Assembly (NCBI RefSeq): GCF_029227915.1
Contig: NC_079882.1
Span: forward strand, 20,837,001 to 20,901,000
DNA: 64,000 nucleotides
Direction: 5' to 3'
From: Hydractinia symbiolongicarpus
Taxonomy: Eukaryota; Cnidaria; Hydrozoa; Anthoathecata; Hydractiniidae
Part shown: positions 1-11,985 of the stretch, piece after piece
Position numbering within the stretch: position 1 is the first letter of the stretch
Layout of the letters: each line of letters begins with the position of its first letter
The notes under the pieces: model-generated
What the model was told of the DNA's origin: nothing
Database searches by the model: none
Seen by the model: the letters and a program-made list of their open reading frames with translations, nothing else
Translations under genes and position numbers: made by a program

Positions 1-66
1 GGAGCATTTGTATCCAGTTAAGGTGTCTATATAAAGAAAATAGCATATTTTGTACACCACTTTTTA

Positions 67-1080
67 AAGACATCAAGGAAGGTTCAGAACAGGACATTGG
101 AGTTGAAAATATCATGAACAATACAATGGAGGTACACTGGACAATGACATTGCTATAATAAAAATGAAGAAACCATTCACCTTAAATAATTATGTTGGAA
201 TTGCATGTTTACCTGATGAGAAAGAAACACCTGGAAATCAGTGCTATATAACAGGTAAAGTCTATAATATCTCTTTAATGATAGCCGTCGTCTGTCTGTC
301 TGTGTGTCCGCGAAAGCCGTGTCCCGTAACAGAAACATGAAATTTTTAAAATGCGCATCAATACCAAATGCGATATAATTCTGTCCACTTTGTTGCAACG
401 GGTTAATTTAAAGGACGGGCGTCCCCATGGATTTTTCCACGGGCAACGACTAGTCTATATTATAATACCCGTATACGTCTGTCCGTCAGTCACGCAAAAT
501 GGTAGCTTAGCTGCGCAAGTATAAAAAGGTCGAGCGAAACCGTGGATTTTTCCGCGGGCTAACGACTAATATGTCAAAATAAGTGAATGAATGAAATAAA
601 TGAATTAATTAATTAATGAATGTTGACAGAAAAAATGTTAGAAATTGTACTTAAATTCTTTTTCTGTTAAGGTTGGGGAAGAACGGTTGCTAACGGTGAC
701 CAGGCGAACATTTTACAAGAAGCTGAAATGCCTTTTACTTTCAAATGCGGAATGTGGAAAGAAGAATACCGATTCTAATGGAATTTCAAGAGTTACAAAA
801 AATATACTGTGCGCTGGATTTAAGGAAAATAGTAAAATATCAGGTTGTCAGGGAGATTCAGGCGGTCCTTTTGTTTGCAAGAATAGTAAAAACAAATGGG
901 TAAGCCTCCTTCCTTTTCATTGCGGAGAGTGTTCATTTTAAAAAAAAAATATTCAGAACACAACACATCTTATTTTTCCAGGTACTTCATGGAATTGTGA
1001 GCTGGGGATCGGCACGCTGTGACGCTAAGCATCGATACACTGTTTCGCGAAAGTGTGAAGATATTTACATTGGATAAAAA
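67..1080 (+). pseudogene. Trypsin-like serine protease relic (S1 family)
   Basis: Three exon-like blocks of a chymotrypsin-fold protease are visible. The first (about 67-254) carries the catalytic-Asp motif DNDIAIIKM and ends at a GT donor in phase 1. The second (672-899) starts with GWGRTV and holds the catalytic-Ser motif GCQGDSGGPF. The third (982 to about 1080) begins VLHGIVSWGS. The reading frame breaks near 119 between the VEN-type and YNGG-type segments. It breaks again near 737, where a run of four T appears to hold one extra base before LLSNAEC. It breaks a third time near 1040, where the terminal HWIK-like helix lies in another frame and contains a stop. The catalytic His exon would lie before the window. 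Splice sites between the blocks are still good. A recent pseudogene is most likely; assembly error in homopolymers is the alternative for individual breaks. Confidence 0.75.
264..572 (+). repeat. Interspersed repeat R1, copy 1 (dimeric, SINE/MITE-like)
   Basis: This segment lies in the first intron of the protease relic. It starts near TAATGATAGCCGTCGTCTG and ends in GGGCTAACGACTA. An inverted, clearly homologous copy lies at 35512-35824. The repeat is dimeric: each half ends with a GTGGATTTTTCC-type stretch followed by an ACGACTA motif. Fragments of the same 3' end occur at about 7819-7852 and 57680-57700. No coding capacity is seen. The family name is unknown to me. Confidence 0.8.
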
Positions 1081-3002
1081 TAATATGTAAACGTGTGTCT
1101 AAATGTATTTTGTTGTATCCCAATAGGATCTTTACTTTTCCCACTTTTTTCAATCAGAATTTAGTAATAACTAATCAAAAACCTATAGGAAATGAAGCGC
1201 TCCTAGAAGATCGCATTTAATGCAAAATTTCTGTGTGGTTTGAACCTGCATATATTGCTTCTGGACAAGTAGTTTCTCAAAGATTTTGTCATATATGGAC
1301 TACTAGATGTCAAAAAGAAAAATAATTGATGTCATCATGTGCATGTTTTTCCTTTTATTCGTCGTCCCAATTTAATTAAAAATGAGGTAATGAGCATTTG
1401 AACTTTACTTTTGAACAAACCTTGTCAAAAATAGGTGCCAGAATATTTTCATATGCCAATTATATTTATCATTTCTTTTTGTTTAGTGTGCTAGTTGTTC
1501 AAATCCGATATTTTATTCTACGTTTACTTCAGTTGCGACAACATGTTTTCAAAAACACCATCTGTTATTTCATAAGGTTCACATTTAACTAAGCAGAACA
1601 CTGTATTTTTAGTAATTCAATATTCATACGTTTTTCATCCTTCCAACGAAAGGATTAAGTAAAAATAATTCGACGCTTCATTGATTTTTGGCTAGATAAC
1701 ATAACACTTAAATTTCTGAAGAAAGCGTCGAATCAACCTAAAACCAGCATATTAACGAATGTATTTAAAAAGTCAGCGTAGCATTAAGGAGACAAATGAA
1801 GACCAAAGTTTGGTATGAACTTTTTCTTTTATTAAAGAAACACGGTAGAGAGTAAACAGTTTCGCTTTTAAGAGTGTTTTCTAAAAATGACAAGTTTTTA
1901 TGGAAAATAATGTAAACATTAAAGACAATCTTTCTTGTACGTTATGTTATCGTAGAAGGATAAAGAGAGAAGGAGACACAACTCGCGGTGTCCTTTTAAT
2001 TTTTTTTTAAATTTAAAATTGGTTCTAAGCTCAAAGAGTATCCGTCATAATATCTTCGTGTTACCATAGCCACTTATCACTAGCTGTGATTTCGTAAAAA
2101 TCATTCCATCAACTTGCAAAGTTATAGTTAGCTAGCTAGCTAGCTATTATTTTTACTTTTAAGGAGTAGGGTGGAGGTTATTCGACTGCTGTTTTTTGTA
2201 TGGAGACTAAAATACGACGATAAAGAATCTTTATTCAATTTGTAGCTGTGTAGCTATTTAAAAGATAGCAGATTTCCTCCTTCTCTCTTGTAAAGTTTTT
2301 TGTTTTTACATGACATAATTTTTCAGCTTAGTATAAGTTTTGGCTTATTATTTTGTTTATTGAATCCATAAAGATAGATTTAATGTCAACCTCGTTCCCA
2401 GGTCCCTTTTCCACTTTTTGTTATCGAGTCCGTCATCGTTTTGGGGTAGCACGAGGAAGAGAGAGCTATGCTTGTTAAATTGTGTCGTTGCAGTCAAGTT
2501 CTTCTGCAGAAGGAAATGAAGACAGAATGCTGCTCGATCTCATAAATTTAAACATCAAAATTGAGCTTTTCCTAACATATGCATCTGGAGCACACTAGAT
2601 TAAAATCTCTAATACTTTAGCAGTTAAATATATAAATATTTATTAACTATTTTATGTACATTGTAAAAACAACGTCGTAACACATATTCTGCCGGATGTT
2701 CTTTTTTTAAGTTTCTACATAGAAATTAAAAATTTTGCTCAAACTTTTTGCACAAACAAAATGTTACCGAACACTGAATGAAAGACTATTATTTTTTCCA
2801 CACAGACATTTTCGCAGAAGACTTAAAAGTGTCTACATGATTCAGAACAAGTATATTACCTCCACAGAAATTGTTGTTACAAAACAGACGACGGTTTTAT
2901 TTCGTATAGTGAATTAAATTATATCAATTCACATTTCTTTTTTCATTACTTTGAGAGTTGAAATTGCTACGAATTAGAAAAGCTCATTGCAGCGATTATA
3001 TC
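1081..3002. other. AT-rich intergenic DNA, no gene recognised
   Basis: Short open frames here have no recognisable domain or splice context. A short AGCT tandem run lies near 2130-2145. A CTCGTTCCCAGG fragment near 2394 resembles the termini of a MITE family seen again near 63030. Confidence 0.6.
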
Positions 3003-3172
3003 TTTGTAGAGATCATGTGAAACTTTGTGGAGATCATGTGAAACTTTGTAGGGACCATGTGAAACTTTGTGGAGATCATGTGAAACTTTGTGGAGATCAT
3101 GTGAAACTTTGTGGAGATCATGTGAAACTTTGTGGAGATCATGTGAAATTTTATAGAGATCATGTGTAACTT
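3003..3172 (+). repeat. 21-bp minisatellite, about eight copies
   Basis: The unit GATCATGTGAAACTTTGTGG plus one base repeats about eight times head to tail with few substitutions. Because 21 is divisible by three, both strands stay open and give apparent repeat peptides. A single related unit is found near 5266. There is no spacer/repeat alternation, so this is an ordinary minisatellite. Confidence 0.9.
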
Positions 3173-6100
3173 ATCACGTCGTCGAACATTTCTTGTGCTT
3201 CGTTGGGGCAACCCACAAAAATTTCACTTTTTCTAAGTCAGACTTTGTTAAAGGCGTTTACTATAATGGAATGCGATTAACGTTTTCTCAGATCTTCCCG
3301 ACACTTTCGTGAACCTGAATGAATAATGGGAGATTAGTTTGTCAAGTTCAATTACAACTTACCAATGCTTCCCAAAGAAACATTACCCGTGATTACTACC
3401 ATTAACCAATGAACTTTCTCATGAACGAGTCATTAACACGTGGTTTTCATGGAGAAAAGAATGTTAAGTATTTTAATCTAAGTTATTAAGTTAAAAATAG
3501 ACTCCAAGCCTCGTTTTGAAGTGACAGTTTGTCATGAGAAAATCATCGTCTTTGTTGCAACGCTATGCTCAAAAATACTTTTGGTTTCTCTTGCGGTAGC
3601 TTTAAATTATCCAGCCTAGATATTATAGCAACAGAACAACTATCAACCTTTAAGATATTCGCTATCAAGCTAAAATCACATACGAAAACTTTAGAAAAGA
3701 CCAGTAACGTATATTTACAGCTTATAAATGTTGTATATAACATTTGATTTTATTATTCCGAAAATGATTGTAAATAAGTTTGTATCATTCTTTTGAAATT
3801 CTCTCAAGAATAGTCACCTCGATTAATCACCCATTGTCCAGTGCAATATCGATTTGTCATGCTTTAATAATTGATAGTTCCGCGTAATTTCCAAAGAGTA
3901 AGGAAGTGTTAGTATTGACGCATATTCTCAAAAATGCAACAAATTTCGACGTGACGTTGTTACCTTTAAGTTCTTATACAACATCATTATATAATACCAC
4001 CCAATGGGAAAAAAAGATTTCCCCTCCCATTCTTCCAATCGCTGTTAGTTTTAAAAGTTCAACAGCTCTTTCCTGCATAATACCAGCACTTAGCAATTGC
4101 TAGGACAAACAGGAATTGTTGATTACTAGCAAAACAATAAATTTGAAATGACGTGAAGTGATTATGCAGGACTGAAAAATTATGATTTGTTCTCTAATGT
4201 TCACATCCATTTAATTTGCAAAGGAAACTGTAAAGAATAAGTCAGCCTACGTCGGAAGTCTTGCGTGCATGCTAACAACAGCTTCGTTTTTACCTTGTTT
4301 TGAATACGCATTTAACCTTCACAAGGTATTGTTCTTTCGTTCAGATTAAGTAGAACCTGCGTCTGAAAAGATAAGGTAATTAAATTCCATTTATTTATAT
4401 ATTTGTTTACTTCTTTATTCTTTCGTTGTTTACGGATTATATGCTGGGTGTAAATGCGACAGATTTTACTAATTTATAATCTTATTTAGCTAATTATTAA
4501 GAAAGATGCTAAAAGTGTTTTAGAATATCAATCCAGTTTTATCTACTAATACTATTAGCATTTTTTTATTCGGAATAGAAAAGTTTGATTTAAAAAAGAT
4601 TTCACAACAGGGACAAATCTGATCAGGTAAAAAAATTACTAAAGTATTGCTTCTTAATGCTTTTGGATGTTGTTATTGTTGTTGTTGTTATTTTTATTTT
4701 TGTTGTTGTTTTTGTTGTTGCTGTGATGTTGTTTTTGTTTTTGTTATTTTGTTGTTGTTGTTGTTATTGTTGTTGTTGTTAATACGATAGTAATGACAGT
4801 TGTAGGATTTTATTTTTTGTTCCATCAAATATCCCCCATTTTTAGTTTAGCGTTTTTTTTTCTTCTTTTATTTTTTCTAATTCCTATATTGTGATTACAT
4901 TACTATAATATCTAGCTTATGGTACAGAAATATAAAATATTTATGTGAGCTTTTTAACACAATATACCAAGAGGAAATATTAACTACCATGTCTGTCTAT
5001 TTTATGACATTTGGAAGAATAACAAAAATCTTATCTGAAACTTCATAAAGATCTAAATAATAAGTTGTTTGAAAACAAGGCTAACAGTTTGAGAAGGTTT
5101 GAGCAAAAAAGAAGCTTTTACATGAATCTAACACCACGGTATATTGCTCTGGGAGGTAAATAATTTCATTGTAACTATACGTAACGAAGATATCGCAAGG
5201 TTTTGAAGTGATTTATTAAATGTAACTTGCTTCCCACGAAAGGATCTAGGTAATTAACGGCAGCACGTGAAACTTTGTGGAGAACCGCGAGAAAGAAGAG
5301 TGCATACGTTAAACGTTATGAATAATGTGGCAAAAAAGAGCGTCAAAATTTTCACGTAAAACCCACTTATCTTACTTTTTACACGAATGAAAAAGTAAAA
5401 ATAAGTTACCATGGTAATTATCACTACTTTTTAACGTTTGCGTGAAGGGTCTAACTTATAATTAGCCGCAATTAAATCAATAATTTAATATCTATTCAGA
5501 CTAACCATTTAATTGAAAGATCTCTATTCACTTTACCACTTTAAAAAGTAGAAACAAAACTATATATATATAGATTGTATGCTATCATTATTTTAAACGT
5601 TGATGAAAAAAAAGACTATCTATGATTTCAAACAAAATAAAGAATGATTGGTACCAACAGAAGGTATTATTTTATTTGATGAAGTTTTAAAAAGATTGAA
5701 ATAAATATTCTTGATGTTCAAATTAATATTTTCTTAATTTAAAAAGTTTTATTATTGATAGAATATTTTAAAAGTTTTGCAAACTAACTGAGGTCAACGC
5801 TTATACATTATTTAAAAAATTCTCTAACTTAAAAATGTTTTTGAAACAGTATATTTTTAAATAGAAAAACGAACGCATTTTTTGCCATATCAGTGTTAAT
5901 GCCTCCCCCTCTTTTACAGTTATTTTTGCATTGCAGAAATGAGTTATTAGCTATACATTTAACGCTACTCATCAATGTCCTTTACTGACAAGTTTTTCAT
6001 ATAGGAATTAAAAACAAACAAAACAACTGATGTTTTTAACTAACCTCAACCACGTAGCTTCACATTTTAATACATAGCTACCAGGAAACTTTAAAAGTTA

Positions 6101-7542
6101 GTAACATCAGAACAAGGCTTCGGCAAAAAGTGTGATACCAATCAAAATGATAAGGGTCGCCTCACAGAGTTTTAGGCCTGTTTTTGCTGAAAGAGTATTT
6201 ATGTGCATTAGTTTGATGGATAAAAATCTATGTTGCTTCGAGTGAGAACATAGAACAATAATTTATGTGATTTAATATCAAATATAGCTATGAGTTGGGA
6301 AATTCCCACTAAGAATTTTATTTGCTTATAGCTAAGGTCCAAGCCCTGTAACTTATGAACAATATAGAAAGTTAAAAAAACTGCAACCCTATTTAGTTGG
6401 TATCACCTACAATCTCTTTATGAAAAGGAGGCTAGTATTTGGTGTCACAAATACATTATCTTCTGTTCTCAAAGGCAATAGACACCAATGTCGTATTTGA
6501 TTTTAGAAAGGTGTGTTCGAAACCAAACTTTTTTGTCGTAGAAATAATAATAACGTAGAGCTACGTGCTGTCGTCAATAGGCGATTCGTGTTAGTCGAAA
6601 CACAAGAAGTAAAAATACTTTGAAAAGAGTTCTTGTTAGGGCCATGTTAGCACGTAGGCTTTTGTTAAAAAATTGTTGTTTATAATAATTATTAGCACAA
6701 TCACTGTGATAATGAAATTTTTTTAACATTTCTGCATACTGTGTCAAACAAAGCGATTTTATTAAACTACTTTTATATACAACCGAGAAAAAGATAATTT
6801 CGTCAGGTCTAGTGTAGCCTGCATCCTGTTCAAAGATTTCTGCTAAATTTAAATCCTGTGGTGTTTCACCATTACAATAAGTTTACCTGCACTTCTATTA
6901 GTTCAGTAAAGTATTTAGGAGTTAGGAGTGGTCGGCAGACCACGAATTTCATTCCTTTGATACGATATTGTTTAATTAGCCTTTCCTTTAAATTCCCAAC
7001 TTATCAAGTTTGCCTACACTTTCACATGATTGAGCTGATTTTTGAAATATACCTTTATGCGTCATTTTTAGTGTGACATAAACGAGAAAAACCATATTTG
7101 GAATCATTTTATGACCATCATTCATCCACTAAAATTGTATGTGCATGCTAATGACCCTCCCATTAAGATATCAAAATATGTGCGACATTTATATCTCTTC
7201 GTAAATTTCATTTAAATTTTTTCATACTTTTTTATATTTCCTATCTAACTTAATTATTTCTATCTGTGTCATAAATACTCGTCAGAATTTACTTATAATG
7301 GCTTACATGAAAATATTTTCCCATTTATTCAACAAACTTGAACAAAGCAGATGAAACAGTAAGTAAGAGAACATGTTATGTTATGCTTACCTATACTATA
7401 CGAAGTTATAGCTTCATTCAAGATAAGTACATCTAACAGGCTTGTCATATGTGAAACGTATGTTATGAGTAACGTTTAGTTAAAATATAGATATTTGTCA
7501 AAATAGGTGTATTAAAATTGTAACGAATAAGCTAGCTTTACT
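3173..7542. other. Intergenic DNA with a GTT-rich microsatellite, no gene recognised
   Basis: About 4.4 kb without a supportable gene. A GTT/ATT-rich low-complexity tract occupies roughly 4664-4785. The rest is AT-rich sequence with many stops in all frames. Confidence 0.6.
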
Positions 7543-7756
7543 CTTTCGTTCGTTCGTTCGTTCGTTCGTTCGTTCGTTCGTTCGTTCGTTCGTTCGTTCG
7601 TTCGTTCGTTCGTTCGTTCGTTCGTTCGTTCGTTCGTTCGTTCGTTCGTTCGTTCGTTCGTTCGTTCGTTCGTTCGTTCGTTCGTTCGTTCGTTCGTTCG
7701 TTCGTTCGTTCGTTCGTTCGTTCGTTCGTTCGTTCGTTCGTTCGTTCGTTCGTTCG
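7543..7756 (+). repeat. (TTCG)n microsatellite, about 53 units
   Basis: An uninterrupted TTCG tetranucleotide array of about 213 bases. The perfection of the array suggests high mutability. It abuts a fragment of repeat R1 (about 7819-7852). Confidence 0.97.
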
Positions 7757-9375
7757 TATTTGATATTTGAGATTGAGTGCCTTATGTTTTTATCTACTTT
7801 GCTGTGATGGGAAAACTCCCTTGGATTTTCTACGGACTAACGACTAGTTCATTATATTGTGTGTAAGTTTAAAATTTTGAAAACAATATGATTAGCTGAC
7901 TTATAGATTCTTTCTTTTTTCGTTTAATAAACGATTTAAAACCATTGTTTCAAAAGCATAAACTCACTTTTAGGCGAAGAGTGTTACAACTTAATCGATA
8001 CTTTATAGCATTTCAATTCTGTCAAATACAGAGCGTCGTATGAAAGAAGCTCAAAAGTGAAATCCTAGTTGCATGAGACTAACATTACTTTTTGGGACAC
8101 AACTAGCTACCTAGTTAAGGAGGCGAAAAACACAAGTCATTTTAAATTGCGTACCTATGGCAACCATTCGGAATAGCCAGCACATCATCATATAGCTAAC
8201 CCGCTGTAATGGCGACCATTATTCTTGCTAATAATGTTTATACCTTTGGGATTTAAAAAGTTGTTAATCTGTGTACTGAGATGAAAAAAGCCGCGTATAC
8301 GAAAGAAAAATTTTCCTTAGTTTTGAACAGTGGACAATTTCTGTTGTTAAAATAGCGTGCTTAAAACTGTATTAGGAAATAATTATGTCGATATCCTATG
8401 TTCTCAAGCAACGTTCTTATTAATTAGTGGTTGAAATCGATAGCCTTCGATATTAATGTTAATTCCAAGTTTTAATTAGCCATAGAAACAAAAGCAAGCA
8501 AGTATAAAAATAGCAGCAAAGTTTTTTCTTCCTTTTTGTAGTACTACTGAGTGGCTGTGCTGAGAACAAGTAAAATTTTTTTACTCCAAACTGATTATTT
8601 CAAGCAACAGTGATGCAGTAAGATTCATATTGTTATTTATCTTCTCATGAAAAAAACAAACGTTATAACAGGTTCAGCTGCATCATCTAGTCTTTATGTT
8701 TTTCTGTTTTAAATACTACAAAGTTCAGGATATCTAAAAATAAAAACAGTTTTAAACTGAATCAGTTTTTTTTATGAAATTGGGACGACACGCAAGGTTA
8801 ATTCAATTTGTGAGGTTAAAATTATGTATACAAGATTCAATTCATTTGAGACAAGCAAGATTATCTTATTATGCTTTGCAGCAGGGAACGCCGATGTATA
8901 TATTTATGCATGTTTTCTGCATCTCTTTCTGTTACAAACTTCTGGTAAGGAGTGAAGCTCTGTGTAGAATAATAGAAAAATAGTACTTAATAAAGATGAC
9001 ACGAGAAGGTATATAATATTGTAAATATATCTGCAGAAAAATCAAGTTTTCTGCTTGTCGACACAATAATTTGCTTGAATTGCAAAAGAAGTCTTAAAAA
9101 CAATACATTCAATCATCAAAGTGGCATGTTATCGTATTCAGCATACATTAGTAAAAAAATAGGATTAAAGAGGAAATACTTTATATCAATGGCGATCACT
9201 GACAGACTTTGACGAGAGTAACACCCTTTAAGAGTTTTTATTATTTTATTAATGCGTTGTAATCGATGCAGAAGGGATAAGATTTCACTATCATATCGAA
9301 AGATGAAATGATAGGAGTGTGTGTTTTGTAAATGGTTTCTTTGTTTATTTTAATTCTGTTTTCTTTAATTCATAG
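7757..9375. other. Intergenic and 5' region of the insulin-like gene
   Basis: No coding feature recognised. A polypyrimidine tract ending TTAATTCATAG lies directly before the insulin-like start codon, suggesting that an upstream 5'UTR intron ends there. Confidence 0.5.
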
Positions 9376-10503
9376 ATGGATATTAATTTGCTCACTCTTC
9401 ACATAACTATCCTTCTACTTTTATCTACCTTCACATGTGCAGCTCGTCTTACTAAAGAAGGTAAAGCACGACCTCAGCAAGCTCTTGTTCTATGTGGCGA
9501 CTCATTCGTCAAAGCATGGATACGAGTATGCAAGCTAAAACATCAAAGCCAACGAGGAAGGAAGAAAAGGAATATATATAATATCCAAGGTATGATTTTT
9601 AATTTGTTATTTCCATACGTATCTATCATTGTATTGAAAAGTACTTTACTAACTTTTCAGAAGCACTGAAGATTTTGTTTATTCAAGTAGGAAAGAGTAA
9701 GCATAACGCAGTAGTACGAATTTTAAAGAAATCTTGAATTTCTTGACTCCACTTCTAACGACTTTCTTTTCACGATAAAAGAATTACTACACATCAGGGA
9801 AAAATGACCGCACATCAATAAATATATTTGATTTCAACTTGAGACTAGACTAACAACATAATAATGACAGACTAATTACGGATATTTTTGCAGTTTTCAC
9901 CGTTTTTTTATGCACATATCCTTGTCTATATTTTTCTACCCATAATTTTTTATTTGGTTTATGGATAGAAAGCTTTAGAAAATTTTTTTTTCAATGTACG
10001 TATTATTCGAAAAATCCATTAATCTGCTTAGTTGAGGTTCATCACCTTAAACTGCATGTTAGTGACAATAGCTGGGTGTCAAACTTTGGCTGATATGAAA
10101 AAAAATTGTACTGTCCCATTTTTTATGCTGTTAAAAGTGTACCTATAAAAAAGCATTAGCAAACTAATTTAAAGTGTTTTTGACGTTTGCGAAATTCTAG
10201 GTATCAATTTTTATGGTTTTAAAACAAATGTTGTTTTCTACAATAAAACCATACAAAGAAAAGAGGAGAATAGAAGGAGAATAAAAAATTGTGATATATG
10301 ATTTCTACAATAAACTTCAATCCTCCTATTTAGAACTAGTCAAACCACGTGCAATTGATCTAATTGGTTCAGATACAGCCAATCAATTTCTTAATACATT
10401 GCACAGAAAACGAAGACAAATTACTGGTGAAACAGACAACCCATCTGAGGAGTGTTGCCATGAAACTTGCACTTTTAAAGAAATATTGGAATACAAGTGT
10501 TAG
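9376..10503 (+). CDS. Insulin/relaxin-like peptide precursor (two exons)
   Basis: Exon 1 (9376-9589) encodes a signal peptide rich in Leu (LTLHITILLLLSTF) and then a B-chain-like segment LCGDSFVKAWIRVC. The two cysteines are separated by 11 residues, as in insulin B chains. A basic stretch RGRKKR follows as a prohormone convertase site. The donor after CAAG is phase 1. Exon 2 most likely starts at 10334 after the tract CCTCCTATTTAG and ends with TAG at 10501-10503. It carries a second basic site (HRKRR) and then the A-chain-like segment EECCHETCTFKEILEYKC. The spliced precursor would be about 127 residues with signal, B, C and A parts. The CC-x3-C spacing is canonical, but the last two cysteines are nine residues apart rather than eight. 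It is probably a secreted ligand for an insulin or relaxin-type receptor. The exon 2 start is inferred from the splice signal. Confidence 0.85.
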
Positions 10504-11740
10504 CCAAAAACTATGATAGAGGCGTTGACCATACTCGAGCGAGAGCCCGTTTTACTGAAGCCGTCCAAATGATGGACATCTATTAGCATAAAGAAAGGTA
10601 ATTGTGATGGTGGAACAAAATAACAATTGACATTTTTTGTGCAGTGTATAAGGAAAGGAGTGAGGATTTCGAATTTTTTGTAACTATAGTAACTAATGAT
10701 AACATGACCCTGGTTAAAAGGTAAACTGAGTAATGCTTATTTCTGTCGCCTTGGTGACTATATAATAATTTTCTTTCTTAATTTGCGTCTTAATTCTTAA
10801 CACTACTTAATACATGCTAGTAAACTGATTTACCTCTTCTCTTAATGTGTTTGTATATTACCTACTGCTGTAGAATTTCTTGATATTTTATTTAAAGCAA
10901 TGTTGAACATGGTATTTATTATTTATTTATATTAAATAAGTTAGCATTTTGTAATTGCTGGAGTTCACCATCTTCAATATTTGAAGGAGTTCAAGTAAGT
11001 TATGTTACATCATGGCAACATAACAGATGAAATAATATTTGACGAGTTTTTCCACTTATTTATTAGGATAAATATATCATTAGTTTAAAAAAGTCTTGTT
11101 TTGTGTTTATTTTGCTTTTTGGATAATGTAAGTGTTGAATTTAAAACGAATCAGAAAAATTCAACTATTAAATAATTCCAGTAAAGTAAAAGAAATGTTT
11201 TATTTTGATGTTCTTGATTATAAAATTACTTTTGTAGATTTGTTGCTTACTTTGGTTCACCGTCAAAATGTTTAAGATTTTAACCTTTCACGCTTCCAAT
11301 ATAAGCATCTTATGCTGATAAAATGACGTAAAAAATGGAATAGATTTTACACGTACAAGTGCCCCTGTAGATAGATCTTACTGCACAACTTAGGGGATTT
11401 ATAACTCTTTATTCTTCGTGTACCATGATATTCAGCGTACCTGGCGTGTTTGGTTTTCAACGGTTTCAGCTTGCAGATTCGAACGTATTGACGATCAACA
11501 CTTTGATTTATTACAGCCAATCAAAGTCCTTTAATGTAGGGTGACTTAGCTAAAACTAATAACTGCTCCGTTCAGAAAAAAATATACAGTTACCACAATA
11601 CATGCCAAGAATGACAGTATAGTTGTGTTGACTTTAATTTGTCCAAATATCCCCTTAGATATAGCCGTTTAAAACAAGTTGGCCAATTAAACAAAAAAAA
11701 AATATCAAAAAGTGTCGACATCACTTTCTTTTTGACGCAT

Positions 11741-11985
11741 ATAACTGGGCTATTACTCGAAACTACCCCTAAAAATTTCTATGAAACCCTTATAATAGGG
11801 AAAATATAATAACTCTTGTTAGGATTATGTTTAGAACTTGAAGCTTACAATACAACTTTGTTTCATCAAGAAGAATCATTTTGCATGTTTTGGTGACGTG
11901 GTTAAACCGATTTCCCGATTTTTTCAGATTATGCCCGAAAATTGGAAGAAACCGGATTTTCGGGCAATAATTGGCAATTTTTCAT
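11741..11985 (+). repeat. Interspersed repeat R2, copy 1
   Basis: Shares a diverged but continuous match with 60774-60992 in the same orientation. Anchors include GGCTATTACTCGAAACTA, CTTGTTTCATCAAG and CCGATTTCCCGATT. No coding capacity is visible. Confidence 0.75.

Noticed and set aside
3003-3172. CRISPR-like array
   Set aside because: The 21-bp units are directly adjacent with no unique spacers, in animal DNA; it is a minisatellite.
7543-7756. Coding or regulatory function for the TTCG array
   Set aside because: A perfect tetranucleotide run is fully explained as a microsatellite.
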